64,000 bases of DNA from Paraburkholderia silviterrae (GCF_004353915.1 NZ_SMRP01000004.1:1-64000); one strand, 5' to 3'; shown: positions 45,619 through 59,902, counted from the first letter of the stretch. Notes: a model not told the origin generated them from the sequence alone. Program-made: numbers and translations.

Positions 45619-48600
45619 TCAGCCGATCGTCATCAGGTTTGCATTGCCGCCTGCTGCAGCGGTGTTCACGCTCACCGAACGCTCCGTGAGCAGACGTTCG
45701 AGCGCGTAGTCTTCGTCGCCATTGGCGAGCGCATGTGCCGCCACGCCCTGCACCGAAACAATCGGGCCGCCACGCTTGGCCACTTCCTTCACGAGGCCGA
45801 GCAGCTCGTCGCTGTCGCCTTCGAAGAGCACGGCGTCGAACTCGGCATCGGCGCTCTTCTTCACTGCGACGTGCGCCTTGAGCGCCGCCGGCAGCGCGTT
45901 CACGAGCGCCTCGCCCGCCGCGCCCTGGAACAGCGCGCGGTTGCCCGTGGCCAGCACGACGGCGAGCTGCGCACGCGCGCCCGTCGGCGTGGATGCCACG
46001 CACAGCACCGTGCCGCGCGCCGAAAGCGTGTAGGTGTTGCGCTCCCCCGTCGGCCCCGGCAGCACGGCCGTTGCGCCCGCAAGCACGTACTGCAGATAGC
46101 CGTCGCAGCGCGCCGCGAGCGCCGGCTCGCGCTCGGCGATCAACCAGTCGCGCAACGTCGTGAGCGTCGAATGTGCTGACTGCGGCGTCGAGAGCGGCGC
46201 GCGCTTGTCCGCGGCCTCTTCCTGCGGTGCATCCACCACGAGCGCCTTCGAGAGCGACAGCGGCAGACCCGCCGGGCGCTTGGCCAACAGACGCGAGAGA
46301 TACAGTGCCCCGCCCGCCTTCGGCCCCGTGCCCGAGAGCCCCTCGCCGCCGAACGGCTGCACGCCCACCACCGCGCCGATCACGTTGCGGTTCACGTAAA
46401 TATTGCCCACATGCGCGCGGCCCACCACGTGCGCGATCGTTTCATCGATACGCGTATGGATGCCGAGCGTAAGGCCGTAGCCCGTCGCGCGAATCTGCTC
46501 GAGCAGCTTGTCCAGCTGGCTGCGGCGATAGCGGATCACGTGCAGCACCGGCCCGAACACTTCGCGCTTGAGTTCGTCGAGGCTGTCGATTTCGATGAGC
46601 GTCGGCGGCACGAAGGTGCCCTGCGCGCAGCTATCGGGCGTGGGCATCTGCGTGACCTTGCGGCCCTTCTCGCGCATCGCGCCGATGTGCGTGTCGATGC
46701 CGCGCTTCGCTTCGGTGTCGATCACCGGGCCCACGTCGGCCGAGAGGCGGTCGGGGTTGCCCACCGCGAGTTCCTTCATCGCGCCCGTGAGCATTTCGAG
46801 CGTGCGCTCGGCCACGTCTTCCTGCAGGCACAGCACGCGCAGCGCCGAGCAGCGCTGGCCCGCCGAGTCGAACGCGCTTTGCAGCACGTCGGCCACGACC
46901 TGCTCCGCGAGCGCCGACGAATCGACGATCATCGCGTTCTGCCCGCCCGTCTCGGCGATCAGCGGGATCGGACGGCCATCCGAATCGAGACGCTGCGAGA
47001 GCGTCTTGTTGATGAGGCGCGCGACTTCGGTCGAGCCCGTGAACATCACGGCGCGCGTGCGCGCATCGGCGACGAGCGCCGCGCCCACGGTTTCGCCATC
47101 GCCCGGCAGCAGTTGCACGGCGCCTGCGGGCACGCCCGCTTCGCGCAGGATACGCACGGCCTGGGCGGCGATCAGCGGCGTCTGCTCCGCGGGCTTCGCG
47201 AGCACCGTGTTGCCGGCCGCGAGCGCGGCGGCCACCTGGCCCATGAAGATCGCCAGCGGGAAGTTCCACGGGCTGATGCACACCACGGGGCCCAGCGGCC
47301 GATGCGTGTCGTTCGAGAACTCTTCGCGGATCTGCGTGGAGTAGTAGCGCAGGAAGTCGATGGCCTCGCGGATTTCCGCCACGGCGTTCGGCAGCGACTT
47401 GCCCGCCTCGCGCACGATCAGGCCCATGAGCGTATGCATCTGCGCTTCGAGCAGGTCGGCGGCGCGCGCGAGGCAATCGGCGCGCGCTTCCACGGGCGTC
47501 GCCTGCCAGATCGGCGCGGTGGCCACGGCGTGCGAAAGCGCAGCGCTCACGTGCTCGCTCGTTGCTTCCACAACGGTGCCCACGAGGTCGCGATTATCGG
47601 CGGGATTGCGCACGTCGCGCGCGGTGCCAACGGCAAGATCGACGTCGGCGAGCATCGGCGCGGCGCGCCACGGATGATGCGCGCTCGCGAGCAGCGCCGA
47701 AGAGAGCGATGCCAGGCGATGCTCGTTCGAGAGGTCGAGGCCCATCGAATTCTGGCGCTCGCCGCCGTAAAGATTGCGCGGCAGAGGAATCTTCGCGTGC
47801 GGCGCGCCCGTCGGCACGACCTTCGCGGCTTCGTCGATGGGGTTCGCGACCAGCTCGCTCACCGGCACGGTTTCATCGGCGATGCGGTTCACGAACGAGG
47901 TGTTCGCGCCGTTCTCGAGCAGCCGGCGCACGAGATACGCGAGCAGCGTCTCATGCGTGCCGACCGGCGCGTAGACGCGGCACGGACGGTTCAGCTTGCC
48001 CTGCGAGACCGGGCCCGTGACTTCCTCGTACAGCGGCTCGCCCATGCCGTGCAGGCACTGGAACTCGTACTGGCCGGGATAGTAGTTCTGGCCCGCGAGG
48101 TGATAGATCGCCGAGAGCGTGTACGCGTTGTGCGTGGCGAACTGCGGATACACCGCATCGGGCGCGCCGAGCAGCCGCTTCGCGCAGGCGATGTACGAGA
48201 CGTCGGTGTAGATCTTGCGCGTGTAGACCGGATAGCCTTCGAGGCCGTCCACCTGTGCGCGCTTGATTTCCGTGTCCCAGTACGCACCCTTCACGAGGCG
48301 CACCATGATGCGGTGACGGCTGCGGCGCGCGAGATCGACGATGTAGTCGATCACGAACGGGCAGCGCTTCTGGTAAGCCTGCACCACGAAGCCGATGCCG
48401 TTCCAGCCCTGCAGTTCCGGGTCGAAGCACAGCGCTTCGAGCAGGTCGAGCGAGAGCTCGAGGCGGTCGGCTTCTTCGGCGTCGATATTGAGGCCGATGT
48501 CATAGCGGCGCGCGAGGACTGCGAGCGCGCGCACGCGCGGCAGCAGCTCGCTCATCGTGCGCTCCTGCTGTGCGCGCGAGTAGCGCGGATGCAGCGCGGA

Positions 48601-49581
48601 GAGCTTGATCGAGATGCCCGGGCCTTCGTAGATTCCGCGCCCGCCCGCGGCCTTGCCGATCGCGTGAATCGCCTGCTCATAGGAGGCGTAGTAGCGCTGC
48701 GCGTCGGCTTCGGTGGTGGCCGCTTCGCCGAGCATGTCGTACGAGTAGCGGAATCCGCGCGCTTCGAACTTGCGGCTGTTCGCGAGCGCTTCGGAGATGT
48801 TCTCGCCCGTGACGAACTGCTCGCCCATCAGGCGCATGGCCATGTCCACGCCCTTGCGGATCAGCGGCTCGCCGCCCTTGCCGATCATGCGCGTGAGCGC
48901 CGAGGAAAGACCCGTCTCGCTGTTGGTCGTCACCAGCTTGCCGGTGATCATGAGGCCCCAGGTGGCGGCGTTCACGAACAGCGAGGGCGCGTGGCCCACG
49001 TGCGATTTCCAGTCGCCCTTGCTGATCTTGTCGCGAATGAGCGCGTCGCGCGTGGCGCGGTCGGGAATGCGCAGCAGCGCCTCGGCGAGGCACATCAGCG
49101 CGACGCCTTCCTGGCTCGACAGCGAGAACTCGTGGATCAGGCCTTCGACGCCGCCGCCCGTGCCCTTGGCGCGCAGCGCCTCGACGAGCTTCGTCGCGAG
49201 CTTGGTCACGTCGCCGGTGAGGCTCGCGGGCAGGCGCGCCTCGCCGATCAGGAACGGCACGCACTCCGGCTCCGGGCGGCGATAGGCGGCCGTGATGGCC
49301 GCGCGCAGCACCGACTGCGGTTGCACGTTCTGGGCGAATTCGAGGAACGGGTGCGACGCCGCTTCTTCGTCGCTCTCTCCGGTTGCGCCCTCGCCGAGAT
49401 CGGCGGCGCCCACATGGCCGTTCAGTTCGGGGGGTAGCTGGCCGTGCTCGATCTTCTCGAGGTAGGCAAAGATCGCTTGCTTGATGAGCCAGTGCGGGGT
49501 GCGCTCGAGGCGCGTGGCGGCATCTTTGAGCCGCGAGCGGAGCAGGTCGTCGACCTTGACGCCAAGGGTAGTACTAGCCAT
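45619..49581 (-). CDS. putA: Trifunctional PutA: proline dehydrogenase / glutamate-semialdehyde dehydrogenase / put repressor
   Basis: A 1320-residue protein, the length of E. coli PutA. Residues ~1-50 form a ribbon-helix-helix DNA-binding domain (TTLGVKVDDLLRSRLKDAAT). The FAD proline dehydrogenase barrel follows (SIKLSALHPRYSRAQ, MVRLVKGAYWDTEIK). The aldehyde dehydrogenase domain has Glu in LIAETGGQNAMIVDS and the nucleophile Cys in SAGQRCSALRVL. A C-terminal vestigial domain ends the chain. It oxidises proline to glutamate, and when not membrane-associated it represses put genes. The upstream region has three copies of the GTTGCA operator hexamer, in agreement with autoregulation. Confidence 0.97.
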   Translation of the reverse strand: MASTTLGVKVDDLLRSRLKDAATRLERTPHWLIKQAIFAYLEKIEHGQLPPELNGHVGAADLGEGATGESDEEAASHPFLEFAQNVQPQSVLRAAITAAYRRPEPECVPFLIGEARLPASLTGDVTKLATKLVEALRAKGTGGGVEGLIHEFSLSSQEGVALMCLAEALLRIPDRATRDALIRDKISKGDWKSHVGHAPSLFVNAATWGLMITGKLVTTNSETGLSSALTRMIGKGGEPLIRKGVDMAMRLMGEQFVTGENISEALANSRKFEARGFRYSYDMLGEAATTEADAQRYYASYEQAIHAIGKAAGGRGIYEGPGISIKLSALHPRYSRAQQERTMSELLPRVRALAVLARRYDIGLNIDAEEADRLELSLDLLEALCFDPELQGWNGIGFVVQAYQKRCPFVIDYIVDLARRSRHRIMVRLVKGAYWDTEIKRAQVDGLEGYPVYTRKIYTDVSYIACAKRLLGAPDAVYPQFATHNAYTLSAIYHLAGQNYYPGQYEFQCLHGMGEPLYEEVTGPVSQGKLNRPCRVYAPVGTHETLLAYLVRRLLENGANTSFVNRIADETVPVSELVANPIDEAAKVVPTGAPHAKIPLPRNLYGGERQNSMGLDLSNEHRLASLSSALLASAHHPWRAAPMLADVDLAVGTARDVRNPADNRDLVGTVVEATSEHVSAALSHAVATAPIWQATPVEARADCLARAADLLEAQMHTLMGLIVREAGKSLPNAVAEIREAIDFLRYYSTQIREEFSNDTHRPLGPVVCISPWNFPLAIFMGQVAAALAAGNTVLAKPAEQTPLIAAQAVRILREAGVPAGAVQLLPGDGETVGAALVADARTRAVMFTGSTEVARLINKTLSQRLDSDGRPIPLIAETGGQNAMIVDSSALAEQVVADVLQSAFDSAGQRCSALRVLCLQEDVAERTLEMLTGAMKELAVGNPDRLSADVGPVIDTEAKRGIDTHIGAMREKGRKVTQMPTPDSCAQGTFVPPTLIEIDSLDELKREVFGPVLHVIRYRRSQLDKLLEQIRATGYGLTLGIHTRIDETIAHVVGRAHVGNIYVNRNVIGAVVGVQPFGGEGLSGTGPKAGGALYLSRLLAKRPAGLPLSLSKALVVDAPQEEAADKRAPLSTPQSAHSTLTTLRDWLIAEREPALAARCDGYLQYVLAGATAVLPGPTGERNTYTLSARGTVLCVASTPTGARAQLAVVLATGNRALFQGAAGEALVNALPAALKAHVAVKKSADAEFDAVLFEGDSDELLGLVKEVAKRGGPIVSVQGVAAHALANGDEDYALERLLTERSVSVNTAAAGGNANLMTIG

Positions 49582-49658
49582 GTTTCCTTCGTATGCCGGC
49601 TGACCCGCACCGGCGAAAGACCAAAAAGTTGGCGAATCGTACCCCTCTCAATAAAAAG

Positions 49659-49754
49659 GTGCAACCACTCGACGGCCCTGGTTGCACCGCGTGCAGAGCC
49701 TTATGTGGCGTGGGTTTGCGGCCAACGCCCACGGGCATTGGCCCGCGCGTTGCA
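49659..49754. promoter_or_regulatory. Putative PutA operator array upstream of putA
   Basis: Three copies of GTTGCA, the hexamer bound by E. coli PutA: 49660-49665 (on the minus strand), 49681-49686 and 49749-49754 (plus strand). The first two sit in a perfect inverted repeat GGTGCAACC / GGTTGCACC (49659-49667 and 49680-49688) whose half-sites are 21 bp apart centre to centre, i.e. on the same face of the helix. They lie 79-173 bp upstream of putA. Confidence 0.75.
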
Positions 49755-49872
49755 CTCGGTATTTTCCCTGGCCAGCAACAATCAGGTGAACCCTAATCGA
49801 TTCCGCCGCCGCGCCGTTATACAAACATCACGGAGAGCCGATCATCGAAGAATCTGGCGCGAGGACCGAAAA

Positions 49873-50022
49873 ATGGAAAAGTGGCTGGTGGTGGCAGGTG
49901 TCTGGAGCATGTGCGCGCTGTGCGCCGTGTTGTTCATTCGCGGCGCGACGGCGCCCGCCATGCGCCAAGTGCGCGTGACGCAAGGCCGGCGTGGGGATGC
50001 GGCGCACGCCATGAAGCGCTGA
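49873..50022 (+). CDS. Small single-span membrane protein, 49 residues
   Basis: The ORF starts at ATG 49873 with GAGGA at a good distance and encodes MEKWLVVAGVWSMCALCAVL with the hydrophobic segment at ~4-23, followed by a basic tail (RQVRVTQGRRGDAAHAMKR). The positive C-terminal side suggests an N-out or N-in topology that cannot be decided. Its stop codon directly abuts the convergent priA stop with no spacer. It is divergent from putA and downstream of its operators. Function unknown. Confidence 0.6.
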   Translation: MEKWLVVAGVWSMCALCAVLFIRGATAPAMRQVRVTQGRRGDAAHAMKR

Positions 50023-52329
<2,307 letters not shown>

Positions 52330-52754
52330 GCGGCGCCCCACGCGGGACGGCGCTCACACCGTGCGCTGGCGCACCGACGCCCGAAGTTAAAGTAGAACTT
52401 CACTTTCCGCGCTAAGTTTTGGATTCCGCAGAACAATCGCGCTCCCGGCGCCGCACCTGTGGATAACTTTGTTAAGAACTTGGCCGCCCCGCTCCGCCGA
52501 CAAGTCCGCAGGGGCATTATGTGGGACACCGCACAAATCGCCGTGGAGCGCCGAAAGCCTTATCTGTCAAGGGCCTGAATGATTGCTCACAGGCATCGCT
52601 ACCGCCATGCGGCAATTTTTCCCTCTTGCGCGCCGCAACGAGGTAAGTGTGTATAAGTCAAGTCTTGACAGCGGCGCAACGGCATCTAGATGGGTTCTTG
52701 AGCCAGGCTAGACCCTGATGCCTGGAGCCCAGTTCGCTGCGACGCAACAAAAAA
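52330..52754. other. priA upstream region with a perfect DnaA box
   Basis: 425 bp without a supported gene between the priA start and the hemE stop. TGTGGATAA at 52458-52466 is the exact complement of the DnaA box TTATCCACA. A 13-bp dyad GTCAAG-T-CTTGAC lies at 52657-52669. The sequence should also include the priA promoter. Other near-matches to the DnaA box were not found, so this is not an origin-like cluster. Confidence 0.55.
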
Positions 52755-53846
<1,092 letters not shown>

Positions 53847-54105
53847 GGGCGGGAGGCGCTTGACGCGCGAGATTCGAAAGCAGACGGCCATTCTACCGGA
53901 GCGACCGCCACGGCATGACGCTGATGGCCGGCATAAGCACCGCACGCCGCGCCGGACGCATGCAAACCTCATGCGCATCCGGGCGTCTTTTGCACACGCG
54001 CCAACCCGGTCAGTCCACGCTTAACGCGTGCCTGCGCGCGGGCTATGATCGGATGCCTTTCCGATCCATTACATCGAAACATCCATAAGAGAGGAGACAC
54101 GCCGC

Positions 54106-54945
54106 ATGAACAAGAAGAAGGCCGCTGCCGCATGCTCATTGATCGCCGCGCTTGCTGCCGGCATGGCCGGCGTTGCCGTAACGCCTGACGCATTCGCCCA
54201 GGGCGCGGCCGCGCCGGGCGTCGCTACGCCGGGCGTCGCCACGCCATCGCGGCTCGATGAGGTGTTATCGCGCGGCACGCTGCGCGCGTGCACGACGGGC
54301 GACTACAAGCCCTACTCGTTCTACAAGCAGGACGGCACGTTCGAAGGCATCGACATCGACATGACCGAGTCGCTCGCGAAGTCGCTGGGCGTGAAGGCCG
54401 AGTTCGTGAAGACCACGTGGTCGAACCTGTTGAACGACTTCCTCGCGAAATGCGACGTCGCGGTGGGCGGCGTGTCGACCACACTGGAGCGGCAGAAGCG
54501 CGCATTCTTCACCGAGCCCTATCAGGTCGACGGCAAGACGCCCATCGTGCGCTGCGACGACGTGAGCAAGTATCAGACGGCCGCGCAGATCGACCAGCCC
54601 TCCACGCGCGTGATCGTGAACCCGGGCGGCACTAACGAACGCTTCGCGAAGCAGTTTTTCCCGCACGCAAACCTCACCGTCTATCCGGACAACGTGACGA
54701 TCTTCAAGCAGATCCTCGCGGGCAAGGCCGACGTAATGGTCACCGACGCATCCGAGACGCTACTGCAGCAAAAGCTCAACCCGGGGCTGTGCTCGGTGCA
54801 TCCCGACAAGCCGTTCCAGTATGGCGAGAAGGCGTGGATGGTCCCGCGCGGCGACGTGGTGTTCCAGCAATACGTCGATCAGTGGCTGCACCTCGCGCGC
54901 GCAAGCGGCGAGTATCAGGCGATCTCGGACAAATGGCTCAAGTAA
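54106..54945 (+). CDS. Periplasmic cyclohexadienyl dehydratase-like protein (SBP family 3 fold)
   Basis: A 279-residue exported protein. The signal peptide is MNKKKAAAACSLIAALAAGM and cleavage is likely after AFA. Then come two PGVAT repeats encoded by the 15-bp element also found in cheA. The mature part matches family-3 solute binders; CTTGDYKPYSFY, DQPSTRVIVNPGGTNERFA, DNVTIFKQILAGKADVMVTD and CSVHPDKPF closely follow Pseudomonas cyclohexadienyl dehydratase (PheC), including the Glu of PGGTNE needed for catalysis. It may turn prephenate or arogenate into phenylpyruvate or phenylalanine in the periplasm. A pure amino-acid binding role is the alternative; no permease is adjacent. Confidence 0.75.
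   Translation: MNKKKAAAACSLIAALAAGMAGVAVTPDAFAQGAAAPGVATPGVATPSRLDEVLSRGTLRACTTGDYKPYSFYKQDGTFEGIDIDMTESLAKSLGVKAEFVKTTWSNLLNDFLAKCDVAVGGVSTTLERQKRAFFTEPYQVDGKTPIVRCDDVSKYQTAAQIDQPSTRVIVNPGGTNERFAKQFFPHANLTVYPDNVTIFKQILAGKADVMVTDASETLLQQKLNPGLCSVHPDKPFQYGEKAWMVPRGDVVFQQYVDQWLHLARASGEYQAISDKWLK
54214..54243 (+). repeat. 15-bp tandem repeat, 2 copies, after the signal peptide of the dehydratase-like gene
   Basis: Two units, CCGGGCGTCGCTACG and CCGGGCGTCGCCACG, encode PGVATPGVAT immediately behind the predicted signal-peptide cleavage site. The same DNA unit occurs in cheA at 7096-7140 and 7237-7266. Confidence 0.88.
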
Positions 54946-55816
54946 TGTGACGGCGCAATAGCGGGCGCCGGGGCATACCCGGCGTGACATATGGTCTAAA
55001 CCTTATGAGGAGTTGCAACCACACGTTGCAGTGCGATATGGGCAATCCTTGCATTTCACGCACGGATTCAATCAGGAATCCATGCTGCATGTGCGTATGC
55101 GATTTGCGTTTTCAAGCGACCGATTTGCCGCAATGCCCATACGATAGGGCTTTTTTCATGCGTTAAGAATGATGCGCCGAATACATACCTTCGCATCGTC
55201 TGACAGTAATAAAAAATGCAGGTAAAAATGACTTTCGAAAAACGCTCAGGATGGCAAAAAATCCCGCAGAGCCTTATCTGACGGGCGTTACAACCTGAAA
55301 CACTTTGTTACCGCCAAGGTTCATTAATTCGCCCACAATGCCTTCAACGGTTTCAACACGGATGTGGCTCGGTGCAAGTGTGAGCGGACACGATACACCT
55401 GCCGGTCGGCGTCATGCCGAAGCCCTTGCTGGGGCATCCTTGCTGGAGCCGTAACCGGCGTTTTGGACGCACCAAGATCCGGCTCCTCATTTGGTCTCCT
55501 CGCGCTAACCCCGTAGCGTGTGGTTTTTAGCGGGCTCCAGGCCCGCTTTTTTTTCGTCCATTCTCCCTGTTCAGCGCTTTTCGCCACCGGTTGTTGCGAT
55601 GGCAAGAATAATCGCGCGCACAATCCTCCACCGCCAATATTCGTATTCAGCCAGCTTGCCGGGTTAACCCGCCACCGCTAATTCGCGGCTGTGCCGATTG
55701 CCGCGCAGTTCATTCGGCATGCAAAGCATCTGGCGTTTCATCCGCTTGAGTTGTTTCGCAGCGGCGACACGTTGGCGCCGCCGCGAAACATCAGCATCAA
55801 GCGGTCTCAAGGAGTC
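54946..55816. other. 870-bp gene-poor region, AT-richer, with an orphan terminator
   Basis: No convincing protein gene was found. Small ORFs at 54984-55166 (plus) and 55324-55623 (minus) lack good ribosome sites and family likeness. The part from 55000 to 55330 is lower in GC than the rest of the window. The plus strand ends in a strong terminator at 55529-55554 that no annotated gene uses, so an untranslated transcript is possible. Confidence 0.5.
55529..55554 (+). terminator. Orphan Rho-independent terminator; possible small RNA 3' end
   Basis: Stem AGCGGGC/GCCCGCT with a five-base loop, followed by eight T on the plus strand. The nearest upstream plus-strand gene ends 583 bp away. A preceding small hairpin CGCTA-N6-TAGCG at ~55503-55518 would be part of the same transcript. 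Confidence 0.85.
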
Positions 55817-57559
55817 TCAAGCGGTCTTCTGCTCGCTGATTTTCAGTTCGTCGATCATGCGCGAGCGCATCACGAACTTCTGCACCTTGCCCGTCACCGT
55901 CATCGGCATTTCGTCGACGAAGCGGATGTACTTCGGGATCTTGTAATGCGCGATCTGCCCCTGGCAGAACGCCTGAATCTCTTCAGGCGTGGCCGCCTCG
56001 CCGGGGCGCAGCACGATCCACGCGCACACCTCTTCGCCGTACTTCGCATCGGGCACGCCGAACACCTGCACCGACTGCACCTTGGGATGTCGGAACAGGA
56101 ACTCCTCGATCTCGCGCGGATAGATGTTCTCGCCACCGCGGATCAGCATGTCCTTCAGGCGCCCAACGATATTGCAATAGCCCTCGGCGTCGAGCGTCGC
56201 GAGGTCGCCCGTGTGCATCCAGCCATCGACGATCGATTCGGCCGTCTTCGCTTCATCGCCCCAATAGCCGCGCATCACCGAGTAGCCCTTCGTGCAGAGC
56301 TCGCCCGTCTCGCCCACCGGCACGATGTTGCCGAGCGCGTCGACGATCTTCACCTCGAGGTGCGGCTGGATGCGCCCCACCGTGGTCGTGCGCTTGTCGA
56401 GCGGGTCGGTCGTCGAGCTCTGGAACGATACCGGGCTCGTCTCGGTCATGCCGTAGGCGATGGTGATCTCCGCGAGATGCATCTTCGAGACCACGCGCTT
56501 CATCGTTTCGATCGGGCACGGCGAGCCCGCCATGATGCCCGTACGCAGGCGCGAAAGATCGAAGCGCGCGAAGTCGGGATGATCGAGCTCGGCGATGAAC
56601 ATCGTCGGCACGCCGTGCAGCGCGGTGCAACGCTCCTCGGACACCGCTTCGAGCGTCGCACGCGGGTCGAATGCCTCGCCCGGAAACACCATGGCCGCGC
56701 CCACTGAAACGCACGCGAGCACCGCAAGCACCATGCCGAAGCAGTGATAGAGCGGCACCGGAATGCAGAGCGAATCTGCTTCGCTGAGCTGCATCGCCAT
56801 GGCGATGAAGCGGCCGTTATTGAGCACGTTGCGGTGCGTGAGCGTCGCGCCCTTCGGGTTGCCCGTGGTGCCGCTCGTGAACTGGATGTTGATGGGATCG
56901 TCGGCAACGAGCGTCGCGCCGATCGCATCGAGCTCGGCCTTGCCGTCGCGCTCGAGCCGCTCACGTCCCTGCTCGATCAGCTCGCTGAAGTTCAGCATGC
57001 CGGGCGTCTCGGCGTCGCACATGCGGATCACTGCTCGCAGCTCGGGCAGCTTCGCCGCGTGCAGATCGCCTGGCGCCGCGCTCGCGAGCTCGGGCGCTAG
57101 CGTCTGCAGCATCTCGACGTACTTCGAGGTCTTGAAGCTTTCCGCCGCGACGATCGCCTTGCAGCCCACCTTGTTCAGCGCGTACTCGAGCTCGGCGAGC
57201 CGGTAGGCAGGATTGATGTTGACCAGCACCGCGCCGATGCGCGCAGTCGCGAACTGCGTGAGCAGCCACTCGAAGCGATTGGGCGACCAGATGCCGACCC
57301 GGTCACCCGGCGCAATGCCGAGCGAGAGGAAGCCGGCTGCGACCACGTCCACTTCTTCGGCAAACTCGCGCCACGTCCAGCGGATGTCCTGTTCGCGAAA
57401 CACCACCGCAGGACGCTCAGGAAAGCGCTGTGCGGTCTCCTGCAGGAAAGTGCCGATGGTCGCGTCGGAAAGCGGCGTAGCGGTCGCTCCACGCACGTAG
57501 GAAAGCCCGTCTTTCGGCGCGATGAGCGCTTCGCGCGCACCTGCTGCGTCGATTGCCAT
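55817..57559 (-). CDS. Medium/long-chain acyl-CoA synthetase (AMP-forming)
   Basis: A 580-residue ANL-superfamily enzyme. The P-loop is [18 protein letters not shown]; the adenine motif is [12 protein letters not shown]; the hinge [12 protein letters not shown] and the [16 protein letters not shown] motif precede the catalytic Lys of the C-terminal domain in [10 protein letters not shown]. It activates a fatty or related carboxylic acid with ATP and CoA. The ATG at 57559 has GGGGAG upstream; the longer frame has no family match. It lies next to, and convergent with nothing of, the atp operon, which ends 322 bp before it. Confidence 0.92.
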   Translation of the reverse strand: MAIDAAGAREALIAPKDGLSYVRGATATPLSDATIGTFLQETAQRFPERPAVVFREQDIRWTWREFAEEVDVVAAGFLSLGIAPGDRVGIWSPNRFEWLLTQFATARIGAVLVNINPAYRLAELEYALNKVGCKAIVAAESFKTSKYVEMLQTLAPELASAAPGDLHAAKLPELRAVIRMCDAETPGMLNFSELIEQGRERLERDGKAELDAIGATLVADDPINIQFTSGTTGNPKGATLTHRNVLNNGRFIAMAMQLSEADSLCIPVPLYHCFGMVLAVLACVSVGAAMVFPGEAFDPRATLEAVSEERCTALHGVPTMFIAELDHPDFARFDLSRLRTGIMAGSPCPIETMKRVVSKMHLAEITIAYGMTETSPVSFQSSTTDPLDKRTTTVGRIQPHLEVKIVDALGNIVPVGETGELCTKGYSVMRGYWGDEAKTAESIVDGWMHTGDLATLDAEGYCNIVGRLKDMLIRGGENIYPREIEEFLFRHPKVQSVQVFGVPDAKYGEEVCAWIVLRPGEAATPEEIQAFCQGQIAHYKIPKYIRFVDEMPMTVTGKVQKFVMRSRMIDELKISEQKTA

Positions 57560-57805
57560 GGTGGCTGTCTCCCCGGGAGTCTCACTCCCGACTGAAATAG
57601 ATTTGAAAACCATTGTGCCACTGTGCGCGCGGCCAGCAGCATCAAGTTTTACCCGCAGCGCATGGGCGGCGGTCGACGTCTGCGAGCGTGTCCTCGCGAG
57701 GCGCGAAGGCATGATTTCGCATTACCTTTCCGTAAACGTCAAGTGATTTTCTCGTGTCGGCGCTGAGCAACGCGTTGTCCGGCCCGCTCGTTCAGGCGAG
57801 CGCAC

Positions 57806-57840
57806 AAAAAAAACGGGCTCCCCAATCGGGGAGCCCGTTT
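57806..57840 (-). terminator. Rho-independent terminator of the atp operon
   Basis: On the minus strand a 12-bp stem AACGGGCTCCCC-type, with GATT loop, is followed by eight T. It lies 42 bp after the atpC stop. Confidence 0.95.
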
Positions 57841-57881
57841 CAGAGCGACCGGCCACTCCATGGGAGCGGGCCGTCGCGAAA

Positions 57882-58307
57882 TCAGTGCTGATTCATCTTG
57901 CGCAGGCGCTGGATCGCCGCGAGCTGCGCCACTGCGTAGGCGAGCTCCGCCTGCGCCGTTGCGTACTCGAGGTTCGAACCGGCGTTCTGCAGCGCCTCTT
58001 CTGCACGCTTGCGCGCCTCGGCGGCCTTCGCCTCGTCGAGATCCTTGCCGCGGATCGCGGTGTCGGCGAGCACGGTCACGGCGCCCGGCTGCACTTCGAG
58101 AATGCCGCCGGCGACGAACACGAACTCTTCATCGCCGTCCGCGCCCACGATGCGCACCGCACCTGGACGAATCCGCGTGATGAGCGGCGTGTGGCCCGGC
58201 AGAATGCCCAGCTCGCCGGCTTCACCCGGAAGCGCGACGAACTTCGCCTGGCCGGCATAGATGCTCTCTTCGGCGCTGACGACGTCTACCTTGATGGTTG
58301 CTGCCAT
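57882..58307 (-). CDS. atpC: ATP synthase epsilon subunit
   Basis: A 141-residue F1 stalk subunit. The N-terminal beta barrel has [31 protein letters not shown] and [12 protein letters not shown]; the C-terminal helical hairpin is [13 protein letters not shown] and [13 protein letters not shown]. It is the last gene of the operon, 109 bp after atpD, and is followed by the terminator. Confidence 0.97.
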   Translation of the reverse strand: MAATIKVDVVSAEESIYAGQAKFVALPGEAGELGILPGHTPLITRIRPGAVRIVGADGDEEFVFVAGGILEVQPGAVTVLADTAIRGKDLDEAKAAEARKRAEEALQNAGSNLEYATAQAELAYAVAQLAAIQRLRKMNQH

Positions 58308-58416
58308 ATGTGTCGACTCCTGGAGGGTTCATCCCCGCTTGCGCGGGGTTATCCGATAGGTGCTTGCAGCGGCGCCTCAACTTGCGTCGAGGCGCCCTTC
58401 GCGTAACACCCGACCC

Positions 58417-59838
<1,422 letters not shown>

Positions 59839-59902
59839 TCACTCGGCCGCCGCTTGCTGCAGGCAGCGCAGCGGCGCGGTTTCGCGTTCGGCTTGTGCCC
59901 GG

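Noticed and set aside
46411..49437. 1008-codon plus-strand ORF opposite putA
   Set aside because: Same reason: antisense shadow of a gene with full domain structure, and composition typical of non-coding GC-rich frames.
52330..52754. Replication origin between hemE and priA
   Set aside because: Only one DnaA box, no AT-rich unwinding stretch and no dnaA, dnaN or par genes in the window.
54984..55166. 60-codon plus-strand ORF in the gene-poor gap
   Set aside because: No ribosome-binding site, unusual Cys-rich composition, no likeness to a family, and it lies in AT-richer intergenic DNA.
55324..55623. 99-codon minus-strand ORF across the orphan terminator
   Set aside because: It runs through the terminator stem and has no ribosome site or recognisable features.
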